Shown piece by piece: positions 1-6,385 of a stretch of 10,479 nucleotides of DNA (position 1 is its first letter; the number at the start of each line of letters is the position of its first letter). The translations under genes were made by a program, and so were the position numbers. The stretch is from positions 1 to 10,479 of the forward strand of contig VSNH01000122.1 of the NCBI GenBank assembly GCA_009774215.1, read 5' to 3'. Below the pieces are notes generated by a model. That model saw only the letters and a list, made by a program, of their open reading frames with translations, searched no databases and was not told the DNA's origin. Source of the DNA: Lachnospiraceae bacterium (GTDB taxonomy: Bacteria > Bacillota > Clostridia > Lachnospirales > Lachnospiraceae).

Positions 1-190
1 TTTCTACTTTATTATATTCGTGGTAGCTTGTCATAGAAGTTCTGATCCCGAAATGGTTCAGAAGTTTAATGCTGTTGCGCGTGTCCTCCGCCGCAATCAG
101 ATCTACACTCTGCAGCGTCTCCACCACCCGCGGCGTCATATCCCCCAGATTCCCGATCGGGGTCGCACACAGATATAACATTCCCGGCAT
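1..190 (-). CDS. rsmI: RsmI, 16S rRNA C1402 ribose 2'-O-methyltransferase, N-terminal part
   Basis: The 63 N-terminal residues are present; the gene runs off the left edge. Seen: the family signature CATPIGNLGDMTPR at residues 8-21, AAEDTR at about 34-39, LLNHFGI, and SYHEYN near the edge. Known: RsmI (YabC) uses S-adenosylmethionine to methylate the 2'-O of C1402 in the 16S rRNA decoding centre, with the SAM-binding tetrapyrrole-methylase fold. The ATG at 190 is chosen because GGGGGAA lies about 6 nt upstream; an in-frame ATG at 211 has no such site. The gene follows trmN6 in the same direction after a 135-bp gap filled with hairpins, so it may share the operon transcript through a structured leader. 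The position after trmN6 matches B. subtilis yabB-yazA-yabC, without yazA. Identity is very likely from the N-terminus alone. Confidence 0.93.
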   Translation of the reverse strand, partial: MPGMLYLCATPIGNLGDMTPRVVETLQSVDLIAAEDTRNSIKLLNHFGIRTSMTSYHEYNKVE

Positions 191-213
191 AGCCTGTTCC
201 CCCAAATCCATGC

Positions 214-241
214 AGAGAATGCCGCTTTCCAGGCATTCTCT
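214..241 (-). promoter_or_regulatory. Perfect hairpin in the rsmI leader
   Basis: A 10-bp perfect stem (214-223 with 232-241, core GAGAATGCC/GGCATTCTC) closes an 8-base loop, about 10 nt upstream of the purine-rich RBS of rsmI. No U-run follows the stem on the minus strand, so it is not a clear intrinsic terminator. It could be a processing site, an mRNA stabiliser or a translation-control element; role is inference. Confidence 0.5.
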
Positions 242-243
242 TA

Positions 244-325
244 AGTGAGATTTAGATATTCTAAGTCAGCTATGCTGACTTTGCGATGCAGCCTCTGCTG
301 CTGAGCTTTAGAATATCTTTTCACT
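244..325. repeat. Three-way-junction palindromic element between trmN6 and rsmI
   Basis: An 82-bp segment with inverted ends. Outer arm AGTGA (244-248) pairs with TCACT (321-325). After a small internal loop, GATATTCTAA (255-264) pairs perfectly with TTAGAATATC (308-317). Inside are two further hairpins: GTCAGC-TAT-GCTGAC (265-279) and GCAGC-CTCT-GCTGC (288-301). The RNA or single-stranded DNA could thus form a three-way junction. The trinucleotide TTA flanks both ends (241-243 and 326-328), and the right copy is the trmN6 stop codon. It is not a tRNA: no T-loop or usual arm geometry. It could be a small non-autonomous mobile repeat or a regulatory RNA structure. Confidence 0.55.
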
Positions 326-1066
326 TTAGTAACCATACACTTCATAAATCTCCGGCATATACACCCCCGGCTCCCGATACACGATCAACGGCTTTTCCAC
401 CGTCATCCGCGGCCTGCCGCCCCGCACCGCCTCCATAAGAACCATATTTGGCTCCTTGTCAACAAAAGGGTACACCAGCCGCATCCGCTTCGGCTCCAGC
501 TTATATTTCGCCAGCGTCACAATGATTTCCGCCAGCCGAAACGGTCTGTGCACAAGAAAAAACCTGCCGCCCGGCACAAGAAGTCCGGCGGCCTGCGATA
601 TCACATCCTCCAGCGTACAGAGAATCTCATGTCTGGCAATGGCCTTCGCACCGGTCGGATTTTGCAGCCCGTGCTGCCCGATCATATAAGGCGGATTACA
701 GGTAATAACGTCAAAGGAAGCAGCGTCAAACAGCTGATCTGCCTCCTTAATATCTCCCGTAACAATATCTATTTTTTCTTCCAGCCCGTTTAATGCCACG
801 CTCCGCCCTGCCATCTCCGCGCTGTCTTCCTGAATCTCCAGCCCGGTCAGGTGCGCCGCGCCGGTCTTTGCCTCCAGCAGAATGGGAATAATCCCCGTTC
901 CCGTTCCCAGATCCAACACCCGCGCGCCATCCTTCACAACGGCAAAACCGGACAGCAACACCGCATCCATCCCGAAACAAAAACGATCCGGATCCTGTAT
1001 GATACAGTACCCGTTCCTTTGCAGATCGTCTATTCTTTCATTCTCTTTCAACAATATTTCCCGCAT
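326..1066 (-). CDS. trmN6: TrmN6-like tRNA1(Val) adenine-37 N6-methyltransferase (YabB family)
   Basis: A 246-residue class I SAM-dependent methyltransferase. Seen: glycine-rich SAM motif I LDLGTGTGIIP at 51-61, an acidic residue ending the next strand (GLEIQE, 75-80), and the catalytic NPPY motif at 124-127, typical of N6-adenine or N5-glutamine methylation. The sequence before motif I (RFCFGMDAVLLSGF) and the GG-rich C-terminal third resemble YabB. Known: E. coli TrmN6 (YfiC) methylates A37 of tRNA-Val, and YabB is the Firmicutes relative. The ATG directly abuts the ricT stop (TAAATG) behind a weak GAAGAA-type RBS, suggesting translational coupling. The adjacent ricT and rsmI repeat the B. 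subtilis order. The exact tRNA substrate is inferred; other NPPY methyltransferases are less likely in this context. Confidence 0.85.
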   Translation of the reverse strand: MREILLKENERIDDLQRNGYCIIQDPDRFCFGMDAVLLSGFAVVKDGARVLDLGTGTGIIPILLEAKTGAAHLTGLEIQEDSAEMAGRSVALNGLEEKIDIVTGDIKEADQLFDAASFDVITCNPPYMIGQHGLQNPTGAKAIARHEILCTLEDVISQAAGLLVPGGRFFLVHRPFRLAEIIVTLAKYKLEPKRMRLVYPFVDKEPNMVLMEAVRGGRPRMTVEKPLIVYREPGVYMPEIYEVYGY

Positions 1067-1981
1067 TTATTTTTCTTCTATCCCGGCCTTGCCGCCGTCC
1101 TGCTTCTCCAGCTTCTCCAGCTCTTTTAATTCCGCCTCATTGGTGTCCGCCTTGCGGTTCTTTCCATGCCTTCTCTTAAAGCGAAGCTGATCCGCACGGT
1201 ATTCCTGAATCTCCTTCTCGTCGCCAACATCCACTACAACCTTCACAAGCTGCCGCAGTACATTGACGCTGTGCACCTCGCCCTTAAGCCCGTCGTCGGT
1301 CGTCACAAAATCCCCTACATTCGGAAGTTTCCTGTTCAGCTCCTCGTAGGTCTCCTCCTCATTTTTCAGACAGCACATCAGTCTGCCGCACACACCCGAA
1401 ATCTTCGTGGGGTTTAAGGACAGATTCTGCTCTTTCGCCATCTTAATAGACACCGGCGCAAACTCCGACAGATGGGTGTGACAGCAGAGAGGCCGCCCGC
1501 AGATACCAATGCCGCCCAAAATTTTCGTCTCATCCCGCACCCCGATCTGGCGAAGCTCGATTCTGGTCTTAAACACGGAAGCCAGATCCTTTACCAGCTC
1601 CCTGAAATCAATACGACCGTCCGCCGTGAAATAGAAAAGCACTTTATTGTTATCAAACGTGTACTCGGCGTCGATCAGCTTCATCTGCAGGCCGTGTTTT
1701 CTTATTTTTTCCAAACAAATTTTGAAGGCGTCCTTCTCCTTCTGCCTGTTTGCCGCCTCCTGCTCATCGTCCTTCTGATTCGCTATCCTCAAAACCGATT
1801 TCAGGGGCTGTACTACCTTATCGTCCTCCACCTCCCGGGGCGCTCCGATGACCGTGCCGTACTCGATGCCTCTGGCCGTTTCCACGATCACATGATCCCC
1901 CTGTTTGATCTCGAATTTTCCCGGATCAAAGAAATATACTTTACCGGCGGTACGAAACCGCACGCCAATTACCTTAATCAT
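1067..1981 (-). CDS. ricT: RicT (YaaT), PSP1-domain protein of the RNA-maturation Y-complex
   Basis: A 304-residue protein with the PSP1 domain. Seen: the N-terminal VIGVRFRTAGKVYFFDPG, and two cysteine clusters, CGRPLCC (C161, C166, C167) and CGRLMCC (C198, C203, C204). These are the conserved cysteines expected to take part in Fe-S cluster binding. The last 35 residues or so are charged and probably disordered. Known: in B. subtilis YaaT/RicT works with RicA and RicF as a specificity factor for RNase Y mRNA processing and affects sporulation, competence and biofilm. GGAGG lies 10 nt upstream of the ATG. The gene sits between holB and trmN6, as in B. subtilis except that yabA is missing. RicA and RicF are not in this window. 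Confidence 0.9.
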   Translation of the reverse strand: MIKVIGVRFRTAGKVYFFDPGKFEIKQGDHVIVETARGIEYGTVIGAPREVEDDKVVQPLKSVLRIANQKDDEQEAANRQKEKDAFKICLEKIRKHGLQMKLIDAEYTFDNNKVLFYFTADGRIDFRELVKDLASVFKTRIELRQIGVRDETKILGGIGICGRPLCCHTHLSEFAPVSIKMAKEQNLSLNPTKISGVCGRLMCCLKNEEETYEELNRKLPNVGDFVTTDDGLKGEVHSVNVLRQLVKVVVDVGDEKEIQEYRADQLRFKRRHGKNRKADTNEAELKELEKLEKQDGGKAGIEEK

Positions 1982-2009
1982 AATCTATCAACCTCCACAT
2001 TTCACGCCG

Positions 2010-2030
2010 CCCGGTTTTCCCAAAACCGGC
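2010..2030 (-). promoter_or_regulatory. Intergenic hairpin between holB and ricT
   Basis: A perfect 8-bp stem CCGGTTTT/AAAACCGG (2011-2018 with 2022-2029) with a 3-base loop lies in the 76-bp gap between the holB stop and the ricT start, about 15 nt upstream of the ricT RBS. No T-run follows on either strand, so an intrinsic terminator is unlikely. It may be a processing or stability element in the polycistronic mRNA. Confidence 0.4.
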
Positions 2031-2057
2031 GCAGTATCACTTCCCGAAATGCAACAT

Positions 2058-3047
2058 TCAGTTTTCCTTAATCGTAAGTAACAAAAGCTCCATCGTCAAG
2101 TCAAAGTTGACGTTGGCCTCCAGCCTCCTCTTCGCCTGCTGGAGCGCATTCACAATTGTCTCAATCCCCTCGTAAGTGCTTCTGTCCGCCACTTTCCTGA
2201 TCTGCTGGATTTCATTGCGGAAAATCATATTGTTCATGTCCTTCGTCGCCTTATACAAAAGCACATCCCTGTACCAGACCGTCAAAATATCCAGATAATC
2301 ATTGATATCCAGATTGTACTCGGTAATCTTTTTGATCGCCTTGACAATCTCGTTAATCTCCATATCGTTAATATATTTCACAAGCGAAATGGCTTCTTCC
2401 TTGACCTTCTCAAACTCCTCGCTGCCCGCCAGATGCTTCGCTTTTCCCACATTTCCCCTGGCGAAAGCAACGCAGATATTCGCCTTATAATCCGGCACCG
2501 CCAGTTCTTCCATCAAATATTTTTTCACAAGCGCATCCGACACCGGCTTCATATTTAATACCACGCAGCGGCTGATGATCGTGGGCAGAAGCTCTTCCAC
2601 ATTGGAAGTGAGAATCAAAATCACAGCATAAGCCGGCGGTTCTTCCAGCGTCTTCAAGAGCGCATTCTGCGCCTGCGGCGTCATCTTCTCGCCCTCATTC
2701 ATTATATAAACCTTGCGCGGGCTGCTGTAAGGCTTGATTCCGATATCATTATTGATCTGTTCCCTGATATCCTCCACGCCGATCGTATTCGGCTTTTCAT
2801 GGCTGACATAGATAATATCCGGCTGGTTACGGCTGATCGCCTGTTTGCAGGAATGACACTCCCCGCAGGGCTCCGAACCGCCCTTTTCGCACTGTAATGC
2901 CATTGCAAAAAGACGGGCGATAAACTCTTTGCCCGCATTACGCTCGCCGTTGATAATATAGGCATGAGAAATCTTGTCCGTCTCAAGCGCGTTCCGTATA
3001 TGCTGTTTCAGCTCTTCCTGCCCGACAATATCCGAAAATTTTGCCAT
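2058..3047 (-). CDS. holB: DNA polymerase III delta' subunit
   Basis: A 329-residue AAA+ clamp-loader subunit. Seen: opening MAKFSDIVGQEELKQHI, a P-loop-like GERNAGKE (34-41) in which the usual S/T is Glu, a zinc-binding cysteine group C53-x7-C61-x2-C64-x2-C67, the Walker-B region VYIMNEGEKM with PQAQNALLKTLEEPP after it, and the SRC sensor motif at 159-161. Known: delta' is the stator of the clamp loader that places the beta clamp on DNA. An in-frame ATG at 3164 gives a longer frame, but that extension lies in a palindromic repeat. The ATG at 3047 has GGGGGA about 8 nt upstream and begins exactly at the family's usual N-terminus. The neighbours yaaR and ricT match B. subtilis. Confidence 0.93.
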   Translation of the reverse strand: MAKFSDIVGQEELKQHIRNALETDKISHAYIINGERNAGKEFIARLFAMALQCEKGGSEPCGECHSCKQAISRNQPDIIYVSHEKPNTIGVEDIREQINNDIGIKPYSSPRKVYIMNEGEKMTPQAQNALLKTLEEPPAYAVILILTSNVEELLPTIISRCVVLNMKPVSDALVKKYLMEELAVPDYKANICVAFARGNVGKAKHLAGSEEFEKVKEEAISLVKYINDMEINEIVKAIKKITEYNLDINDYLDILTVWYRDVLLYKATKDMNNMIFRNEIQQIRKVADRSTYEGIETIVNALQQAKRRLEANVNFDLTMELLLLTIKEN

Positions 3048-3078
3048 GTATTTATCCCCCCGTAAGTTCCCAGCCCTA

Positions 3079-3238
3079 GTGCTCCATTTTCCAATTGCAT
3101 ACACTTTTTGCGAAGTCCAGAATTTCCTTATACAAGGCGTTTGAGGGAGGCGATGCGGTGGCATCGTTGACCGAAAACAACGCAGTAGAAGGGAATGCTG
3201 GCAAGCAAAAAAGGATAGTTAATTGGTAAATGGAGCAC
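3079..3238. mobile_element. MITE-like 160-bp palindromic element with TA target duplication
   Basis: The ends are 18-bp inverted repeats with one mismatch (3079-3096 GTGCTCCATTTTCCAATT against 3221-3238), flanked on both sides by TA (3077-3078 and 3239-3240); including the flanks the match is 21 bp with one mismatch. The interior is also palindromic: TTCCTTATAC (3124-3133) faces GTAGAAGGGAA (3185-3195), GCGTT faces AACGC, and the apex CGATGC-GGTG-GCATCG (3151-3166) lies exactly at the geometric centre. No transposase fits inside. TA flanks and short terminal inverted repeats are typical of IS630/Tc1-mariner-type non-autonomous elements. Its first base restores the TAG stop of yaaR. It is transcribed within the yaaR-holB mRNA and would fold into a long hairpin upstream of holB. 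Confidence 0.75.
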
Positions 3239-3678
3239 TAGGTAAAGATATCCAGCAGCAATCCCCGTATCTCTCCGATTTTCTCCAAAATCGCCAGATT
3301 GTCCTGCTCATCCTTCACCAGCTCCTGTGCCAAGGCATCCAGATTCTGATCAATCAGGCGAATAATTCCGTAAACCCTGTGCCGCCCTCTTCTGTCCAGA
3401 AAATTTTCTCTCGAAAAGGCGTGGGAACGGTTGACAACTTCATTCAGGAAATCCTTTACCAACGCCCGATACCGCTTCATGTCCTTAATATCCCGATGCT
3501 TGGCAAGCTTATCTCCCTGTCTGGTAATCTCCTCCATCATACCGGTCAGGGCATTTTGCAGATCCTGCTCCTCAATCCTGCTGACCAGAGTGAACTTAAA
3601 TGTGCCGTCCGTCTCCTGCGCCTGCTGCGGCTGCTCGATCTGCGGTGCCTGCTGTACCTGATTTACTTTAATGTCCAC
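3238..3678 (-). CDS. yaaR: YaaR family (DUF327) protein
   Basis: A 146-residue, mostly helical, highly charged soluble protein. Seen: a Gln/Pro-rich N-terminal tail (residues 7-25) followed by a helical body with SRENFLDRRGRHRVYGIIR (89-107), the conserved core of the DUF327 family. Function is not established; in B. subtilis yaaR also lies just upstream of holB. The start is a GTG at 3678, 8 nt after GGGAGG (3687-3692); a GTG three codons upstream overlaps that site and is therefore unlikely. The stop TAG (3238-3240) shares its last base with the MITE-like element, so the protein end is unchanged by the insertion. A hairpin covers the short gap from the kinase gene. The family call is confident, the role unknown. 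Confidence 0.85.
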   Translation of the reverse strand: MDIKVNQVQQAPQIEQPQQAQETDGTFKFTLVSRIEEQDLQNALTGMMEEITRQGDKLAKHRDIKDMKRYRALVKDFLNEVVNRSHAFSRENFLDRRGRHRVYGIIRLIDQNLDALAQELVKDEQDNLAILEKIGEIRGLLLDIFT

Positions 3679-3694
3679 TCCCGTCACCTCCCTA

Positions 3695-3723
3695 TAACAG
3701 TTCAGCCTTCGGCTTTCCTGTTA
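3695..3723 (-). promoter_or_regulatory. Hairpin across the kinase stop codon, before the yaaR RBS
   Basis: The stem is TAACAG/CTGTTA (3695-3700 with 3718-3723), then a symmetric TTC/TTC internal loop, then AGCC-TTC-GGCT (3704-3714). The outer stem includes the stop codon of the kinase gene, and the structure ends 2 nt before the GGGAGG RBS of yaaR. No U-run follows, so it is not a typical terminator. Ribosomes terminating on the upstream gene would open the outer stem, so a coupling role is possible. Confidence 0.4.
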
Positions 3724-4314
3724 CGGCATCAGCCGTTCCTGCAGATAATCCATAATCTCATTCAGACAGCTTTCCAACTGATCGTTATAAAAAGTTCTGT
3801 CTATTTTGGAAAGAGCCAGCTTTTCCTCGGAAAAATCCTGCGCATCCGCTAAATACCGCCTGCACAGTTCCTCGTACTTCGGATGATCCTGTGCCTTCTC
3901 CCGATCCAGCGCGCGCTGCAGACGCACGCCGTCATCCAGCTCAATCATAACCGGCAGCACCTTATCGGCGCCGTAAAACCCGCGGAGTTGATCGTAAGCC
4001 TCCAACGTACCAATCAACACATAAGAGTGCGCCGCAAGATCAATCTCCGCATCCGCCACGGTAAAATATCGCCAGACGCCGTAACAGGTATCGTAGGCTC
4101 TCGCCTCTATCACGCTGCCCTGCTTCAAAAATTTCTGAAAGCCGTCCTCATCCGTAAAATGGTACTCCACGCCGTCCTGTTCCCCCGCCCGGATCGGGCG
4201 TGTCGTATAGGGTACTATAGTCCGCAAAGGAACCTTTTTTTGCGCCAGCAATTTCTTATATATGGTGTCTTTCCCTGATGAGCTCTTCCCCATCAGGCAT
4301 ACTAGTTTCCCCAT
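3721..4314 (-). CDS. Guanylate-kinase-like P-loop kinase
   Basis: A 197-residue protein, close to the usual size of bacterial Gmk. Seen: P-loop GKSSSGKDT (9-17), the GMP-binding-type segment TTRPIRAGEQDGVEYHF (37-53), and the ERxxxD-like helical C-terminal half with charged residues. Known: guanylate kinase converts GMP to GDP using ATP. Differences from housekeeping Gmk are the P-loop (GPSGxGKGT is usual) and a divergent C-terminal half, so another nucleotide, or a regulatory role, is possible. It sits in the slot where B. subtilis has tmk (thymidylate kinase), between the decarboxylase and yaaR. The start ATG at 4314 has a weak AAGG about 11 nt upstream. Fold is certain, substrate uncertain; no gene symbol is given for this reason. 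Confidence 0.8.
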   Translation of the reverse strand: MGKLVCLMGKSSSGKDTIYKKLLAQKKVPLRTIVPYTTRPIRAGEQDGVEYHFTDEDGFQKFLKQGSVIEARAYDTCYGVWRYFTVADAEIDLAAHSYVLIGTLEAYDQLRGFYGADKVLPVMIELDDGVRLQRALDREKAQDHPKYEELCRRYLADAQDFSEEKLALSKIDRTFYNDQLESCLNEIMDYLQERLMP

Positions 4315-4352
4315 GTCATTATCTTACCTTAATATAATAAGAATTTCAACCG

Positions 4353-5798
4353 CTATAGCGCCACTACAACAATCTCGCCTCTCTCGGATACACCCTGTAT
4401 GTTAAGCCCCGCTCTACGGCATTCTTCAATCCGCTTTATCACCGCTTCATCAAACAGTTCTCCCGGCGCCACAATCGGACTTCCGGGCGGATAAAGGTTA
4501 ATAAACCCAGCCGCCAGCCGGCCCACAGCCTTATTTAGCGGAATTGTCTCCCATTCGCTGTGAAATGCCCGGGCAAGCGTCATACAGCTTTTAGGCGGTT
4601 TATGCAAATGCGATGCCCTTTTTGACGCAGCGCTCCCATCATCCGCGTTCTCCTCTATCCTACCATCTATTTCGCAGAGCGCATCAGCCAATCTCTGCCA
4701 GCCTGCCGCCTCGTCCATCAGCGTCATGATCGCCAGCACGTAAGTTTCCGCTGTCATCTCCATCTCCAGATGATAGGTTTCCCGCAGAATGCTGTTAAGC
4801 TCTATGCCCGTCATGTTCGTTCCCTTAACGGAAATCACCATTTTCCCGGGATCCCAGCCTCTCAGCTCATGCCTCTTTTGCGACACCTTTGCCGCTTTTC
4901 CAATACGGATATGTTCGAGACCTGCGGTTCTTTCACAAAAGCTTTCATAATGCCCTCTCATGGCGGCAAAACGCTCCTGTCCCTGCTCTTCCAGAAACTT
5001 CATGCAGGCATCCATGCTCGCCATAAGGACATAGGAGGGACTGCTGCTTTGCAGCATGGAAAGGTATCCCCGCAGTTTCTCCCTGTCTACTCTGTCGCCG
5101 TTCACATGCAGAAGCGCCGTCTGCGTCATGGCGGGCAGCGTTTTATGCAGACTGTGAATTACCAGATCCGCTCCTCCCGCTATGGCTCCCTTGGGCAAAT
5201 GCGACGATAAGCCGAAGTGTGACCCGTGCGCCTCATCCACAATCAATATCTTCCCCCGCTCATGTACTACAGCAGCAATTCCGGAAATATCGGAGAGAAC
5301 GCCCTCATACGTCGGGGAAGTAATGACAACCGCCTTCACCTCAGGATATGTGTCCAGGAGACTGCCGATCTCCTCCGCAGATATCCCATCGAAAATATCG
5401 TATTCCGAAATCATTCTCGGATAATAATACCGAACAATCAGTCCATGCAGAATTGCCGCATGGTATACCGACTTGTGACAATTTCTGGCAAATAAAATCT
5501 CGTCCATCGGCACGGTTGCCGCCATAATGGCAGCCAACGCTCCACTGGAACCGCCGTTTACCAGAAAAAACGTTTCGTCCGCTCCGTAAAGACGGTTCGC
5601 ACGAAGCTGAGCCTCCTTCAGAAGCCCATCCGCCTGATACAGATTGTCAAAGCCATCTATCTCCGTTATGTCAATTTTATGATAATCCGCCATCTCGCCG
5701 CCCGCCGGGTTCCGCTTATGCCCCGGCATATGATAGGGATAAAAATCGCTCGCCGCATAGTCTGATAATGCCCGATACAGGCTTTTCCCCGCCGTCAT
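4353..5798 (-). CDS. PLP-dependent Orn/Lys/Arg decarboxylase (YaaO/SpeA type)
   Basis: A 481-residue fold-type I PLP enzyme, the length of B. subtilis YaaO/SpeA. Seen: N-terminal YHMPGHKRN (22-30), TEIDGFDNLY, the glycine/serine patch NGGSSGALAA (81-90), IVDEAHGSHFG (186-196) whose Asp should hold the PLP pyridine nitrogen, and SLHKT (216-220) with K219 as the Schiff-base lysine. The C-terminal domain has NLYPPGSPIVAPGE, characteristic of the family. Known: these cytosolic enzymes decarboxylate arginine, lysine or ornithine to polyamine precursors. Which one is used here cannot be read from sequence. The start codon overlaps the stop of the HD gene (TCATGA), so translation is probably coupled. 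B. subtilis yaaO lies just upstream of tmk, so this is the conserved position. Confidence 0.9.
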   Translation of the reverse strand: MTAGKSLYRALSDYAASDFYPYHMPGHKRNPAGGEMADYHKIDITEIDGFDNLYQADGLLKEAQLRANRLYGADETFFLVNGGSSGALAAIMAATVPMDEILFARNCHKSVYHAAILHGLIVRYYYPRMISEYDIFDGISAEEIGSLLDTYPEVKAVVITSPTYEGVLSDISGIAAVVHERGKILIVDEAHGSHFGLSSHLPKGAIAGGADLVIHSLHKTLPAMTQTALLHVNGDRVDREKLRGYLSMLQSSSPSYVLMASMDACMKFLEEQGQERFAAMRGHYESFCERTAGLEHIRIGKAAKVSQKRHELRGWDPGKMVISVKGTNMTGIELNSILRETYHLEMEMTAETYVLAIMTLMDEAAGWQRLADALCEIDGRIEENADDGSAASKRASHLHKPPKSCMTLARAFHSEWETIPLNKAVGRLAAGFINLYPPGSPIVAPGELFDEAVIKRIEECRRAGLNIQGVSERGEIVVVAL

Positions 5799-6337
5799 GA
5801 CGCCTTAGCCCCATGCCCGCGATGGACACCTACAGTCTCCAAAAGAGAGCAGTATTTATCCGCAGCCGTCACAACCCAGGCCTCTCTACAGGTGGGCGGC
5901 ACCACCGATAACGGCCACATATGCTTCTTTATAATTTCCCGTTGGATGTCATTCAAATCATACTCCTTTTCCGCGTTGCAAAGCGCTGTCATCGGATGAT
6001 GAAAACCATGCAGGCGCTTTCTCTGGGACAGATACGCCTTGTCATGCCAATCGTAAAGAAAATAGTCGTGCAGCAGCGCTCCCCGGATCAAGTCATGTTT
6101 ATTGCAGCCAATCCCCAGCTTCTTGTTTAAAAGAAGACTGTAACGCGCCACATCCACACAATGATTGTGCACCGTCATCGTGCCGTGCTGGATATGCTCC
6201 CTCGTTTTTCTGAAATTTTCAGACTGCAGGATATCCCCACCGTGCTCCCGAAGCAGCTCATGGATTCTCTTATGGCGTTCGTAAAGCCTCTGAAGACGCT
6301 CCCTGCGTCTTTTTTGATGGTTCTTAAACAGTTCCAT
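5795..6337 (-). CDS. HD-domain phosphohydrolase
   Basis: A 180-residue protein. Seen: a very basic N-terminal helix (residues 5-30, many Arg/Lys/His), then HD-type metal ligands: H57 in TVHNHC, H90-D91 in ALLHDYFLYDWHD, H113-H114 in HGFHHP, H139 in KKHMWP, and D160 in TAADKY. Known: HD proteins are metal-dependent phosphohydrolases acting on nucleotides, cyclic nucleotides or ppGpp; the substrate of this subgroup is not established. GGAGG lies 10 nt before the ATG. The stop overlaps the start of the decarboxylase by 4 nt (ATGA), so the two are co-translated. No second catalytic domain is present. Confidence 0.82.
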   Translation of the reverse strand: MELFKNHQKRRRERLQRLYERHKRIHELLREHGGDILQSENFRKTREHIQHGTMTVHNHCVDVARYSLLLNKKLGIGCNKHDLIRGALLHDYFLYDWHDKAYLSQRKRLHGFHHPMTALCNAEKEYDLNDIQREIIKKHMWPLSVVPPTCREAWVVTAADKYCSLLETVGVHRGHGAKAS

Positions 6338-6385
6338 TCGTTCTTTTCCTCCATTTCCTGCGGGTAATGTTTACCAGTTGCTTTT

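Noticed and set aside
244..325. Cloverleaf-like fold considered as a tRNA or tRNA remnant
   Set aside because: There is no T-loop TTC sequence, no anticodon arm of correct size, and the closing stem has an internal loop.
2010..2030. Hairpin between holB and ricT as an intrinsic terminator
   Set aside because: No U-run follows on either strand, and the genes are closely spaced in the same direction.
1472..2071. 199-residue plus-strand open frame
   Set aside because: It is antisense to ricT, which has clear domain motifs; no RBS or recognisable domain.
3048..3164. 39-residue N-terminal extension of HolB from an in-frame ATG at 3164
   Set aside because: It is encoded by the palindromic element and spacer, has no family similarity, and the ATG at 3047 has a strong RBS and the usual HolB N-terminus.
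3223..3852. 209-residue plus-strand open frame
   Set aside because: It is antisense to yaaR and the kinase gene and has no recognisable domain.
4263..4296. Inverted repeat CCTGATG...CATCAGG inside the kinase gene
   Set aside because: It lies in the P-loop coding region and is explained by codon sequence; no sign of regulatory use.
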